The notes under the pieces were generated by a model, which ran no database searches, was not told where the DNA came from, and saw only the letters and a list, made by a program, of their open reading frames with translations. A DNA stretch of 64,000 nucleotides from Eremomyces bilateralis CBS 781.70 (taxonomy: Eukaryota; Ascomycota; Dothideomycetes; Eremomycetales; Eremomycetaceae), in NCBI RefSeq assembly GCF_010015585.1, contig NW_022985069.1, positions 726,318-790,317 on the forward strand, given 5' to 3'. Below, piece after piece: positions 36,881 through 49,265 of the stretch. How positions within the stretch are numbered: the first letter of the stretch is position 1; each line of letters starts with the position of its first letter. Position numbers and translations under genes: made by a program.

Positions 36881-39582
36881 GGGAGGTTTCAAGTCGGCAT
36901 GTCGTGGTTGTCCATCGACATGACTGCATTGCATAGGCGTTACAGCAACATGATACCCAATTGTATTTGTAAAGGAGCAACTTTAGCGATTAGTTGGACT
37001 AAATACGGTACCCTCGCTTTACTACCATGTTCTGATACTAGGTCCACCGTCAATATTCACAGACCAAGAGCACCATTTGCCCTCTTCCAACCATCAAACG
37101 ATCACAAGGAGCACCCTCGACTCATATCCTTCTCGCAGCCACATTCAGGTTGGCGACCTCTAGTAATGTACCCGCATCCCTATTCAGCGCCACACTGCTA
37201 CTACGATCATTATTCCAGTCGCCCTCCAATCCCGGCTGTTATGGAGGTGGACTAGAGATGAGGGCAAAGTGGTTCGTAGCAATGGCAGCGGTTTGATTTT
37301 CTTCTTGTTCGCACCTCAGCAGCCCTAGCTCTGGAAGAAATGAACACCTCTCATATCATTGTGCAAAGCTGAAGAGAGTCAAGCGGACTTTATGTTCAAT
37401 GGGAACAGGTGGTGACGCTATACCACCCCCATTCGGGCTACAATAGCACTGAGGCGAAGCCTGAGAACCGACATGGCCTTTGTCAACTTGTGAATGCCGT
37501 GCAACTTGAAAGTGTCCTTGATGACCCCCGAAGCTTCATTGAGGCGCCCCTGACAAATCATAGTTGGAGGCTACGCACTGGACAACTGACAACTCGAGGA
37601 GCAGAAAACGGTTCAAAAATCTGGACAGATGCAGAAGCCGAGAGAAAATTGACAAGTGAAGCAATAGAATATTGAGAGGTGTTTCCCCATGCATCTCAGA
37701 ATGTGGACAAAGGTCATGTTCCAGCAGCTTGCCTCTTTGGGTGCGGTGATTTGACGCAAGACTGTAGTATATGAGAGTTGCAGTGCTCGGAATGAGTGGT
37801 TAGTTCTAGCTGGACAATAGCATCTACTTACCACATGGCTTGGTCAAGGATATCCCAACCAGCCACTTCGACGGTATTATATTTGCTGCGACGCAGAACG
37901 AGACAACTCACGTAGAGTCAGATACTGTAGACACTGCAAGATGTAGTACCGCAAAGTCAAATTCGTTTACCGATATGAGATTAATCGACCTGAGCTGACT
38001 GGAGAATCGGACGCGAGGAGCGCCGCCATTTGAATACAAGAGATGGATCTGGGAAAAAACAAGCCAAATTCGCCGTTCAATAACCAAGATATCCAGTGGG
38101 GCCTGCTGCCAGAAATCTGTCTTGGAGGGTGTAACATTTCCCCTACCAAGATTGGGAGTCAAATCGTTCCCGATATGACCTCCTCAGACTCGACCAGAGG
38201 GCCCGCTGAGAGAGCGCGATGTGCGCTCAATCTGCCGACTATAAGAAACCACAGCCGTGCAATTGGCAGAGTACCAATTGTTTCAATGCTCGTCGCTTGT
38301 ATCTGGATTATGTTAATGAGATGTCTGATTTAAGCACAAGTATGTAAAGCTTACCATAAGCCAACTTCCACCACGCCGCGTCTCCACCGTCGTGCTTCCT
38401 TGCCTTCCACCTGCCTTCCATCACACCAATACCACTCCGTCGTTCTTCTTTCGAAATGAACCTCAAGGTCATAACCGATAGCTGTTCCAACCGTGTAAGA
38501 CACGTGATCTTGTGGGTAGATTTGCTTGCTTCGATTGATTGGGTGAAGGCTCCGCAGCAACGCTCGTCATAATCGATCCGGGATTCTCGCGGGTAAACTT
38601 TCTCTCATCACGAGTCGAGGCGACATGCGACCGTGCTCCGGGCCTTCAATTGGGGACAAAGGTTGTGGAGAGCACCAGGTCGATTGCCAGGGGGACAACC
38701 ACCCTCGGCACAACTGACCGGGGTGCGAGGTATGTGAATTAGGTCCATGTTGAGAGTGGTGTCGTTGATTGTGGTGTGTATGTAGAGATGAGTATGTTTG
38801 GGATATGGGAGAGTGTTTTGCGAGGCGAGGATGCCAATTTCGGAAGTTGTTCAATTGACACTGTTAGATAAATTTTCGCTAAATATTGTGCATCGTATAT
38901 GTAATAGTAAATGACGGACACGTAAAATTCCGATTGCAAGAGATGAGAAGGTAAGAAAAGATCCAGACTGAAGCGACATGTAGGAATCTAAATACTTGGG
39001 CATTGGAGAATGGGACGAAGGAGGCGGAGTCATAGATGCCAGTTAAATGCTGCATGAGGGCCCCCGCAGCACACAGCTATAGTGAGCTCACGGATGTTTT
39101 TCGTTCACTTCGTATTCACGAGAACATGTTCCACCCAACCAATCAGGATTTATGGCAGATCGATGGTAGGAAGCTAGGAACTATCGGTGCGTGTAGGATG
39201 CTGCCGGCTGCGGCTCTAACGTACATAGCAAGCTCTTTGATTACACTCAACACAGCCTCACTGCTCGCCCAGTTCATTGAAGCTGACACTTGCATGGTGA
39301 AACAGCTGCAAATAACAAACCCTGTCCAGATGAACTTCGCTGTTGGGTCGAGCAGACCGAATTGGAAGACCATAGCCACTCCGTCCTCTTCAAGTTACGA
39401 CAGCAATGACGTGGAAATAGTAGAGGGAGAGTCGGGGGTATGGGTTGTTTCTAGGAAGGGTGTTTCACTGTCAGCGGAAAGAAAAGTGTGGGATAATCGG
39501 AATAGAGAGCTCCACAATAGACACAGCACATTAGAAACATGAATAGATGGCATTGACGAATCATATATTTCTACCTATTCTT
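36881..39582. other. Gene-poor region
   Basis: About 2.7 kb without a supported gene. ORFs of 60-168 codons occur on both strands. The 168-codon plus ORF at 39036 and the 78-codon minus ORF at 39143 overlap and neither has clear features; the minus one is hydrophobic and could be a relic. Composition is near even, with AT-rich patches at 38860-38910. Confidence 0.45.
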
Positions 39583-39942
39583 CTATGTTTTCTCTACTAG
39601 AAAGACTTCGATATCAATCTTCCCTTTGATCTCATTGTCTAATCGCTGGGCGGCATTCTATGTCGTAAGCGTAAATTGGACCGGGTTCAGATCTCCATAT
39701 GGTACAATATCACGATCTCTTGCTTAGTCAAGAGCTCGTGAATGTCCGGGTCCTTTTTCTTGATCTTAACAACCTTGCTGATGTTCGCAGAGCTGATGGC
39801 ACCTTGTATTACGTCCACACTTCCCGGTCCCGCCTGGCAATGCGTTGTTGATGGTGTTGAGGATTGATGTTAACATAGGACGTACCTCTGGACCCTTGGT
39901 GCCAAGTCCAATACTCTGAACAGGAGGTCGTGAAGGGGCCAT
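39583..39942 (-). pseudogene. Relic of a small two-exon gene of unknown function
   Basis: On the minus strand, ATG at 39942 opens MAPSRPPVQSIGLGTKGPE (39942..39886). A 52-nt intron with gtacgt and ccag follows, then AGPGSVDVIQGAISSANISK onward from 39833. The frame stops at TGA 39689-39687, giving 67 aa. One base out of frame, coding-like sequence continues (GDLNPVQFTLTT, a TAG, then NAAQRLDNEIKGKIDIEV) and ends at 39583. A single-base shift plus a CAG-to-TAG-type change would explain the break. I do not recognise the family. It could alternatively be a functional 67-aa protein with a new end. Confidence 0.5.
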
Positions 39943-40379
39943 TCATCGCCAACTGAATCTCCCATCAATTCATCCCCAATGCACCTATTATCCTCGAAGC
40001 TACTTCAATACGATACACAGACCAGAGCCACGACAATCCAAGGTATCAATGGTTCCACCACCCTCTCCCCCGAGGTAGAATTAAGATTAAGGTATCTATT
40101 AAACTGAAAAAAATCAACAAACAACGCTGCAAATGCTGGCTTGCTCTCCGTAGGGTACTATAATACGGACATTTTCCAGATTCGAAAAAGGTGGATCTGA
40201 ATTCAGGATATTAGAGAGCTTTGCCTTCCGCCAAATCACATCGGCCCATCCCGTGAGCCATGTCCCCGCCGATCCATCCACCGGTTCCCAAATTTTCCAT
40301 CTGGTTCGCCTCGTTCCGTCCTTCGATCCACGACAAACCCCCAAAAATTCCCCTCGATATCCAATCCCAAATCAGTAAA
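39943..40379. other. Intergenic region, 3' side of the low-complexity gene
   Basis: About 440 bp, holding the 3' UTR of the next minus-strand gene and upstream sequence of the small relic. No gene seen. Confidence 0.45.
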
Positions 40380-43300
40380 TCACATCTCCGCCATATATAA
40401 CCCCCTTAACTCCTCCGGCACCTCGCTCCCTGCGCCCCCTTTCTCCGGACTCCGACTCCGCCCCCTCCTGCCTTTCCGTCTCCTTACGTCCCCCCACCCC
40501 TCCTCATCCTCCTCCTCCACCACCGTCACAGCCCCTTTCTCTTTCTTGCTCCCCTTCGTCCCCAGCGCCCGGATCGTCGCGAACACCCCGCTCTTCCGCG
40601 GCTGCACCGTGCCGTTCGCGTGTGGCGGCGGTAGCGGCGCCGCGAGGTGTTGGGTGTCGAGGGGAGGGGTCGGCGTGCCGTGGCTGTGGGCGTCCATGGG
40701 GAGGAGGGTGGAAGTGCGCATGCGAGGTAGGTCGAGGTCGGGGAGCGGTGTGGAGAAGTTGGTCGGGGGGAGAGCGGAAACGGGGCGGTAGCGCGAGGCC
40801 ATGCCCATGGTGGAGCGCTCGGAGGGGGCGATGCTGCTGGCGTAGGGTTGGTTACGGACGTTGGGGAGGAAGGAGGTGGAGAAGGAGGCGGCGGAGCTCT
40901 GGCGGTTGCCGGGTTGGTTCCAGGCGGGGGGGTTGACCATGCTCATTGTGCGGGCGTAGGGGTTGGATTGTTGCGGTGGCTGGTGCTGGGCGGGGAGGTT
41001 GGATGCCATGCTGTGGGGGCGGTTTAGGTTGGGGTTGGAGTGGTTCATGTGGGGAGAGAGGTAGGCGGATTGGTTGGGGGGAGGGTTGCCGACGCCGGGT
41101 TGTGCGCCCATAGCTTGGTTCTGCTGCATCGTCGCCATCATCATCGCCATCATTTCGTTGCTGCGGTTCATCGCGTCGATGAACATCTGCATCTGCGCCT
41201 GGCTGGTATTCGGATTCGCCATCATCTGCGACATCATTTGATTGTTCATGGGGTTCATCATCGGGTTCATGCCAGGCATGTTCGGTGGCATCCCCATCAT
41301 CTGCTGCGGCATGTTGGCTGGGAGAGCTTGTTGGCCACCCACGCCCATGGCGGCGTTCATCTGCGCATTAGGACTTCCCCGTCGAAGAGCCCGTGCTCGT
41401 TCTTCCGAGTCGATGACGCCGACAAGTCCTCCGGGTTGGTATCCAGGAAGCGTGGCGTTAGGATCGTACGTGGACATGCGTCCGCCAGCAACCGATGGTG
41501 CACCGCGATTTGCTCCTCCGCCGTTTGCACCGAATGGATCGGCGGGAAGGTTGCGAGCGAAGACCGGGAGAGTTGAAGTCCGATTGCCACCCGAGTTAGA
41601 TTGGTGACCGGCAGCGGAACTGGGTCGTTGAAGCGGCATTTGACTTCCGCGGCGATCTGTAGGGACCCCAACGATCGACGACCCGCTTCCGATCATCTTG
41701 CTCGGCGGTCGATTCTTGTGTGGGAATCCATGAGCCATCCCAATTGCAAGCGGGACATCGTCGTCCTCCTCATCGGATAGGGACCCATCTGGTGGGCTGG
41801 GACCTCCAACATTACCATGATCGGCCGGGCGGCTCAAGAAAGCAGGACCACTCAGGTTAGGAGAACTCAAGCTCATACGGTCGAGACTCGGTCGGAATTG
41901 GCTAATCGGTCGGGTCGGCGCTCCCTGGTCTCCTGTCGTCTTCTTCATCTGTTGCCTGAAGACCGCAAGTTGTGCCTCCTGCTTCCGTCGGTGAGCAGCT
42001 GTCTGCTTGCTCCGTTCAGCCTCATCAACCTCCTCGTATGTCTCGGAGTTGTCGCTATCGGAATCAGCGTTGTCCTCGGGATAGATGGTATTGTGCTTCT
42101 TGTAACGCTCGAATTGCGCAGCCGTCATCACTTTCTTGCCCTGCTCTTTCTGCACTTCGGCGTATGCTGTTTCATCCGAGAATTTGATCGCTGCAGCAGT
42201 TGCGGTACTAAACAGCGAATCATCTTCCTCAGGGGCGGCAGGCAATTGTTGACTTGAGTTGACTTCCTGGACAGCGCGAAGTTGAGGTCTCGAGTGGTTT
42301 ATTGGGGGGCTTGGTTTTGTCGTCGAACGATTTCCGAAGAGGTCGTCATTGGCATCGGGCCCTCCACTGATGGCATCTTGTGCGCCGAGTAATCGACTAG
42401 TCCGAACGGAATTATAGACAATCTGCGCATCTCTATCTCCCGAGTCTGGAAGGAAGCTTAATGAAGATCTTTGCGATGAAGGTCGGCCGTCATTCGAGGC
42501 GCTCCGAGATGTTGCCCGACTAGATTTATTGAACGCCATTGATTCGTCAGGTTTCAGGAAGGACTCCGAGGCTGGGCCGTTAGAGCGGTAGGGAAAGGAC
42601 TCCTGGTATGGCGAGGTAGATGTGGTGCGTGGCATGAGCCCATCATGCGAATCGTGGCTCTGATATGAGCGAGGAGATGAAGCGATATCGTGAGATCGTC
42701 GGTCGTAGTTTAGAGGCGAAGGGGTATTAGCGGCACGATTAGGAGAAAGTAGACGAGCTTGGGCCGGGAGGATTGGTTCGGATTCCTGGAATGCGTCAGC
42801 ACTGCTCTGAGATGTCAAGAGTTGGGAATCCCAAGGAGACTTACGGAGCGAATGGCGTTGTTCGGGGAAGAGGGAGCATGGGGCTCATCAGGCAATATGC
42901 CACTCTTGCGCTTTGTCAGAGTTGCGAACATGTCGCTTAGGTCCGATCCAAAGTCCGTGGATGGGAGCGAGTCTTCTAGCTTGGGAGGTATGGTAGTGCT
43001 TGCGTAACTACTACTGGTGACTGCACGGTCCCGCGTTCCGTCCCGCGTTCCGTTGCTGACTCGAGCTTCTCTTGGACTAGTTTGCTCCGGGAGAGGTGGT
43101 ATGGGAGTTGAAGGTTGAGGTTTGGACTTGCCACCTAATGTCCAGGTGCGGGCCGATTGAATAAAAGATTTGTGTTCGGAACCATGGGAGGCGGCGGGGA
43201 GTTTAGCCGGGAGGGTGTGGTGGATGTTGGTCCGTGGAAAGAGTTCGTCGTCGTGTTGCGAAGGGAGGGTTGAGCTGGAACTCAGACGGGCGGACGAGGA

Positions 43301-43698
43301 AGACGTGTCGTAAACCTTAGATAACGCCGAATTGGCGGCACTGCTACCGTTACTTCCCCTGGTCTATGTCAACAATGAAATTGCAGTCTCATTCGTATGA
43401 CTAACCGGTTATTGGGACTCGACTCGTCGTCGATCTCCTTTCCCTTGGGTCCGGACGAGCCAAAACTCAGCCATGTACTCGCCTTTTCGACTTTCGGTTT
43501 GCGCGGAGCGATGAATTGCGAAACGGGCCTGTCGACCTCTGTGCGAGGAATGACACGAAATGACCCCTGCTCGGTCGCTGGTTTGGGAATGGGCTCCGGA
43601 GTCTGGCGCAACACCGTGTTCTCTTTCTCATCGAAGTCGTCTAGCGCGCTCCCTGTGGATTTCCTCCGGGCAAAGCCCTTTGGCATTTTGATCGGCAT
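40380..43698 (-). CDS. Unrecognised fungal low-complexity protein with Met/Asn/Gln-rich tract
   Basis: Model: complement(join(40380..42785, 42845..43358, 43406..43698)), 1070 aa. The first ATG gives MPIKMPKGFARRKSTGSALD, a basic start. For the second intron I chose the cag acceptor at 42786 (59 nt, ctgac branch point), because the nearer one would leave a 38-nt intron. Most of the chain is Ser/Pro-rich and probably disordered. An ordered-looking part is VQKEQGKKVMTAAQFERYKK, followed by a charged coiled-coil-like helix (AERSKQTAAHRRKQEAQLAV). EEDDDVPLAIGMAHGFPHK and GLVGVIDSEERARALRRG look like conserved short motifs. A striking Met/Asn/Gln tract (NMPGMNPMMNPMNNQMMSQM and beyond) spans about 110 residues. 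The C-terminus is basic, then acidic. I do not recognise a function. Confidence 0.72.
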
Positions 43699-46600
43699 TC
43701 CGACGACTCGATCCCACCGATGGTTTGAAAGTGCAGTACGACGGATCTTCAAGTTCGGCAGTGTAGATATGACCGAAGATGTCTAAAAGGGTCGACTCAT
43801 GGAAATGAAAGGCTTCAAGGTAAAGTTACAAAACGCTGGACCAAAAAAGAAATGGGCACGGTCGTTGAAGTCGCTCGAGGGTCAAAAACAAGATGTGAGG
43901 TGCCGTGTTTTGGTTGACAGGTATGGATCGGAACCGCAGGGCAGGGACGGGAGAACGTGATGAAGCCGAGGGCAGCCTGCAGATGGACTTGGATGTTAGT
44001 ACGGACAATGGACGGGACTGTTTGATTGTTGCGAGATCGGAAACGTTCTGTGCGATGCAAAACCGAACCTCCGGATGGAGGGACAGGAATACGTAACGCG
44101 TTGGCACATCCACCCGAAAGCAGCGGAAGGAGAGCAAGCGACAAGAGAACGTGCTGAGATGGACGGATGGGTGCAGTTGATGACGAACGGGGAACAATAG
44201 TGGAATATCAATGGGTAGAAGTTCAATACGAAGCCTGAGACGGCCGCTCTCGCTCTTCAATACGCAGAATTCGAGAAATGAGGGTTTGTTTGAGGCAGAA
44301 CGTGCAGAGGATGGTCCGTCTTCGTTGGTCTAGACTCCAGAGAAGGGAATGGAAACAGGGACTTGCCGAAACGTAAACCTCGTGCAGCTGAAAATGGAAC
44401 GAGCCTGAAACGAGCGACGGCTATATAGAATGCAGTCGGAGAAAGAAACGAAGCAACACGACACGGTGCGGGATAGGGCAGAAGTAAGGGAGAGATTAGA
44501 AGGACGGGAAGAAGCAGAGCGACGAAGAGGACGATGATGTTGATGATGATCAGGAGTTTTGTTGGGCCAGGGACCAGGAAGAAATCACCTCAGTCAGGTC
44601 CTCACGGGCCAAGCTGCCAAAGAATTCCGCGAAAAAGACAGCGCCTGAGAGAGAAAAATCGCTTGCTCTCTTCGCGCTTGTGTAGACTGTGCTGGACTTG
44701 TGCTGCGGAGACTCTCTTGGTATTAGTATTATACTCTTATTTGGTAATAAACGCGGTATTCCGTGCTGTCTGGACCGGTATTCGGTGGCATTCCCACCAC
44801 TCACGCCACGCTCTAAGCCACACACAGCTCCCCCGTTTCCTCCAGATCCCCTATTTATTAATACCCAATTCCCCAGGCGGGCGATCCTGCCAGAGCTGCT
44901 GCCCCAAATCAGATGTGCAAGCAATCAGGACATCTGCGACATGACGGTTGTTGGCTTTCGCTAAGAAGTTCCCAGTTGCCCTGAGGAGCGAATATTAATT
45001 ATTAGCACATGCAGATTGCAGAGTATTGCAGACAGCCCAAGGATTAGTTCACCAGCAACGGGAAGCGGATCATTGTTGGATTCGGCCTGGAACCCACGAT
45101 CTCCTCCCGTCTAAAAAGGGTCCACGATGGTTACAGCTTGGCGACGATCCGTTCGATCGTCAGAAAATAGATTTCTCCTTCGCGTCGGCCGGTCGGCCAC
45201 TCGGCGTGTCCAGTCCGTTGAGGACCATGTCCACTTTTTGGGTCGCTTTTCATAATTACACAGTACGATCCGAGCAGCCTCAACTTTCAAGGCCAGATGC
45301 ATTTTCCGTCACACCGGATTGTTGGCCGGCCGCAGTACAGCTACGATGGCCTGGTGGATGCATGAGAGTGCAGCGATGTAGCCGCAAATGCAGGGAGGAG
45401 TGGAAATTCTTGTGGCGACGCGTTCAATACCCGGAGTCCGGTCTTTCTCAGTCATGCTGATCATACACAGATTTACCCACTCTCGCAAGAGTACTCCAGT
45501 CTCCAGCTGCTAACGTGTTGATTGTGAGGGGAAGGGAGCTCCGATCTGATATAATGTGGACAGCGGTATTTGAATATTTGGACTTTGGACTTTTGATGTT
45601 AGACTTTGGAGACTTGCGCACATTCTCACACTTTGCTAGTGTGCTCACTGGTGCTGGACTCAGAACTCATGCTTCCAAAGAAAAAAAAGGTACGGAGTAC
45701 AGGTATGTTATCGTCAACACAATACGTAGCCCTCCATCAGCCTCATGTCGTGCACTCCAACCATCCAGCTTCCGAGCTCGATTCCAGATGCTCGCTCGGT
45801 CCCGCGGTGACATATGAATCCTGAACCTGGCCCTTTTTCCCCCTGTTAACAGCCTCACATCGTGAAAGCCCGCAAGGCGCAGAGCAAATTTACGGACCCT
45901 GCAAATTCCACACGGACGCACCAGGGGGTTTGCGCTCCATATGACGTCGATCATATCGCGCGTCGATTCACTCCGTCAACGAAACATTTGCATCTAAACG
46001 ACATCCGTGATCCGACATGTCTTTGAAGACAGTTTTGTTGCCAGCCATCGGTTTGACGCACTCGCAGGAGAATTCCCAATCATCCGGTACCGCCACAGTT
46101 ACATTCCTCGGGCTCGGCATCCCACAGGTTGTTTACTGGCTGAAAAGGGGCCTTGGGCGGAGTTCCAGAGCCACACCCGCAACATGAATTGCCACCAGAC
46201 ACCCTCCAGAGTCCAACATCGTTGTCGTTTTCTTTGCGTCTCCTTGGTCGCTCATATCGCTTCACATCCGATCTCGCAAGCGTTTTTGAATCGTCTCCAA
46301 GTCTTCTTGAATCTCGTCATGTTTCCCGTGTCCCCTGTTTTTCTCCGCGCCAAGTTTCATGTTTGATTGCTTCTTTGGCGCACTTGGCGCTTCGGGAGCC
46401 AATTTCTTGCAAGCCACATGCCGATCACTCTCGATAACTCGATGCTTTCTATTGACGCTCGTGCATCTCCCCGATCGAAACCGTTCTCTTTTGGTCTTAG
46501 CTCCATGTTTTTCTTTGTGGCGTCGTCGTGAATGCAATTATGCAAGGCACTTCTGCACTCCTGCACCGAGTTGCATAAGAAGTTCACCATCCACTCCTGG

Positions 46601-46855
46601 TGCGGGGTTTTGGTCATGCGATTGCGTTATGTTTGAAATTGTTCGAAAGAGCTTGGAAGTGGCGGTGGTGAGAATGCCGGGAATATCCTTCGCAGTTTCA
46701 GGAGATCCGAAAGGCTACCCCTGGGTGTCCCAACTACCCCAGGTCCCAATTCCCAGCGCCAATTTGGCCTAGGCTTCGCGGTACAGATGGAGAGGCGACA
46801 ACACCCCCAGTGTTGAAGTTGCCATATTGACTCATTGTCATCTATGGACATGAAA
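43699..46855. other. Long gene-poor region
   Basis: About 3.1 kb. The first 800 bp probably hold the promoter and long leader of the minus-strand gene. The rest has overlapping ORFs of 60-145 codons in all frames with no protein-like conservation, and AT-rich patches near 44990 and 45540. No tRNA-like B box was found on inspection. Confidence 0.4.
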
Positions 46856-46965
46856 GAGGTCCCGCAAAGGCACACAGGAGGTCCCGCAAAGACACCCACG
46901 AGATTTCGCAAGGACACCCACGAGATTTCCCAAGAAGGATACCCAGCCGATTTCGCAAGAATGAC
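46856..46965 (+). repeat. Imperfect 20-25 nt tandem repeat, five units
   Basis: Units begin at 46856, 46877, 46899, 46921 and 46946. The consensus is close to cgagatttcgcaaggacacc. Units differ mainly by transitions (gaggtcccgcaaag against cgagatttcgcaag), which fits decay of an array. Confidence 0.75.
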
Positions 46966-47470
46966 ATGCAGTTGGTAGTCCCAGAACTGCCCTGCTTTCG
47001 AATGATGCCCTAGCATTTTGGATCCTTGTCCTGGCCATTCGAGTGCCTCTCTGCCGGTGGGTCGGAGTCGAGATCTGCTGCAAAGTGACAGAACTTACAA
47101 GCATACACAACGCTGGATGGACGAAACCATGGCCGCGAATTCTCAGAGGTATTCAAATATCATGATGTTCTAAACCACCATAGATGGCGTGGGTTTGCTA
47201 GGCTCCACCTTGATTGGGAACAATAAAATGGTTATTTGACGCATATACGTAAGTTTTGGGGGAAATAACTGTCCACGTCCATTGTCGCGTATCGATAAAA
47301 TGATGAAGAACCAGCTCATGTTGTGGATCCAACAACAAGTTCAGGGATCGAGTGGATCCATCATGATTTGCATATGAATCCGCCGTAGACACTGGCTTTC
47401 GGTTCGTGTAATGGCTGGTTCTCCGTGGGATCTAAGAACGTCCTGTAATCTGGGCGTGTCTATCTCTAGT

Positions 47471-47690
47471 CCCGTGTGGATGGATCACACTCGTTTGCTT
47501 CCGCGATTTCCAAGTTTGAATGAATGCAAGGCCGAGCACACAGCGCCCATGTCCAGCCTTTCCAGGACCGGATATTCCAGGTTCCCGTGTGGATGACCAT
47601 ATTCATCTGCTTCTGCAATTTTCAGGTCTGACTAAAAGCAAAGCCAAGCACACAGCATGCGTGTCCAGATGTTCCAGATCCGGATGTCCC
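47471..47690. repeat. Diverged 113-bp tandem duplication
   Basis: Copy 1 at 47471-47583 and copy 2 at 47584-47690 both start cccgtgtggatg. They share gagcacacagc / aagcacacagc and a ccagnnnttccaggaccgg-like end. Confidence 0.75.
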
Positions 47691-48448
47691 AAAATGGTCA
47701 AAGACTCTTAGAGGATCTCTGCCATCTTGGTCAGCCTCCGCGCTATTTCGGTGTTTTTGGCGACTCGGAAATTTCTTTGACTTTTTTCTCTATCATGGCG
47801 GCTTCACTCTTGCCCATGGCCAGATCAACCAAGGCACGAGAGATGATGGCCCTGCCATTCTAGACCACGTCTGTGCCCTTAATTTTATCGACCTCGAAAT
47901 ACTAGTGTTGCATTGCATTCCAGGCAATTTATCCGGATCATTCTCTTTTCACCCTTGTCGATGGCCAGATCGGCCAGGACCCGAGATTCGAATAACGTTC
48001 GGAGCGTTCTTTCGGTCAGTGGCTAGATAAAGCTAGTTTCCAAGATTGCGCAGCGGACCATTTTCCGAACACAAGAAGTCGGCCAGCAAATATATCGGAT
48101 CAGATTCAGACGCCCACTACTCTTTTTAACTCGACCACCGCGACTATACTTTAGATGATGCGCACCCGCTCCTTTCATTCTCCTGCCTGAGTTTGGAGTT
48201 GCGACAGCAACCACCCCCCTAGGCCACTGGGTTTTCTAGATGGATTTATGTTTTGTCAGCGCATATATTTTTCTATTTTGATCGACGATGAAGCGCCTAT
48301 AATTCGGATGCAATAGTTCAGCTATGATCGGGAGCTGATATCCATGGCCCTGACATTACCCCATCACGATCTTCTCCAGAAATTCCATGTTTTGCATCAG
48401 CTCCTTGAAGAACGTACCCCAGGATAACCGGCAGAAGTGTCCCGAGGG

Positions 48449-48535
48449 GCCTCCCGGAGACCCCCCGGGATGATGGCTAGGAATGTTGCCAGGAGAGCCT
48501 CCCGGAGACCCCCAGGAATGTCGCCAGAAGCATAG
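48449..48535. repeat. 48-bp spaced duplication
   Basis: The 17-mer gcctcccggagaccccc occurs at 48449 and again at 48497. It is followed in both copies by a similar ggnatgntngccag segment. Confidence 0.8.
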
Positions 48536-48933
48536 CACCCAGAAATACCCCCCGTGTTGTGTTCTATCGATTCAAGGACCGAATATAGGAAGGGAACGGC
48601 CGCTCAGGACCACGCTACGTGGGTGTACCGCGGAAGTCCACCGTCGATTGACTACATCTTCTTGGTGAAGTGGAGCTTCCAGCTGGGGTCATCCACCCCC
48701 AGGATGCTTGCGGTTGGGCTTGCGGTTGGGGTCATCCGCCCCCGGGATGGCCGACAGGAGAGGAGCATAGCACCCAGAAATCCCCCCGCGTTGTATTCTA
48801 TTGATTTAAAGACCGAATATAGGAGGGAATAGCGTTCCGGACCACGCTCAGGACGTGGGTGTATCGCGGAAGTCCTCCGAAGATCAGCTCCATGTTCTTT
48901 GTGAAGTGGAGCTTCCGGTTCGGATCATCCACC
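48529..48933. repeat. Pair of ~170-bp direct repeats, 235 bp apart
   Basis: Copy A is 48529-48700 and copy B 48764-48933. Both start agcatagcacccagaaat and both contain gaccgaatatagga and gtgaagtggagcttcc. Differences are mostly C/T and G/A transitions, for example attcaaggac against atttaaagac. Confidence 0.82.
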
Positions 48934-49265
48934 TGAGCGTAAGCGGGTTTTGGAGTTGTTCAGATGGGGGAAGGTTCGGGATAGTAGAAAGGCAAACGAG
49001 ATACGGGGATTTGAATATACAGAGTCCGCAGGACATGCGACAACAGAGGGATGTCGCCCCACCCCCGGATAATCGGCCGGATCGGTGCGTGTGGTTTGGA
49101 TCGCTTGGGGGACAGCCTGCCCTCCATGACGAGGATCGGCTGGCAGACTGTCCCGAGGAGAGCCCCGAGAAACCATACGTCCTTATCCCCAGCCCGGTAG
49201 ATGTCCTAGAGGGTTGCGCATCTGGCAGAAAATTTAGTGCGCGCGTGCGCCCAGCTCAACATTCC

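Larger units (their letters stand above)
47470..49265 (-). pseudogene. Decayed repeat-containing gene region
   Basis: Minus-strand translation shows coding-like islands broken by stops and frame changes. From 5' to 3' on that strand they are DKDVWFLGALLGTVCQPI (about 49170), DDPNRKLHFTKNMELIF and GGLPRYTHVLSVVRNAI (about 48890), a second copy DDPSWKLHFTKK...GGLPRYTHV (about 48650), FFKELMQNMEFLEKI (about 48400), ISRALVDLAMGKSEAAMIEK (about 47830) with a weaker copy SRVLADLAIDKGEKRMI (about 47960), and LEHLDTHAVC / LERLDMGAVC (about 47660 and 47550). Copies keep protein similarity while acquiring stops, so the source was once coding. Function unknown. Confidence 0.4.

Noticed and set aside
39036-39542. 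168-codon plus ORF in the gene-poor region
   Set aside because: No recognisable features, and a hydrophobic ORF on the other strand looks equally likely.
42807-42844. 38-nt version of intron 2 in the 1070-aa gene
   Set aside because: Too short for a fungal spliceosomal intron; the acceptor 21 nt downstream keeps frame and has a branch point.
45026-45460. 144-codon plus ORF
   Set aside because: Random-looking composition with many Trp/Cys/Gln and no start context or intron structure.
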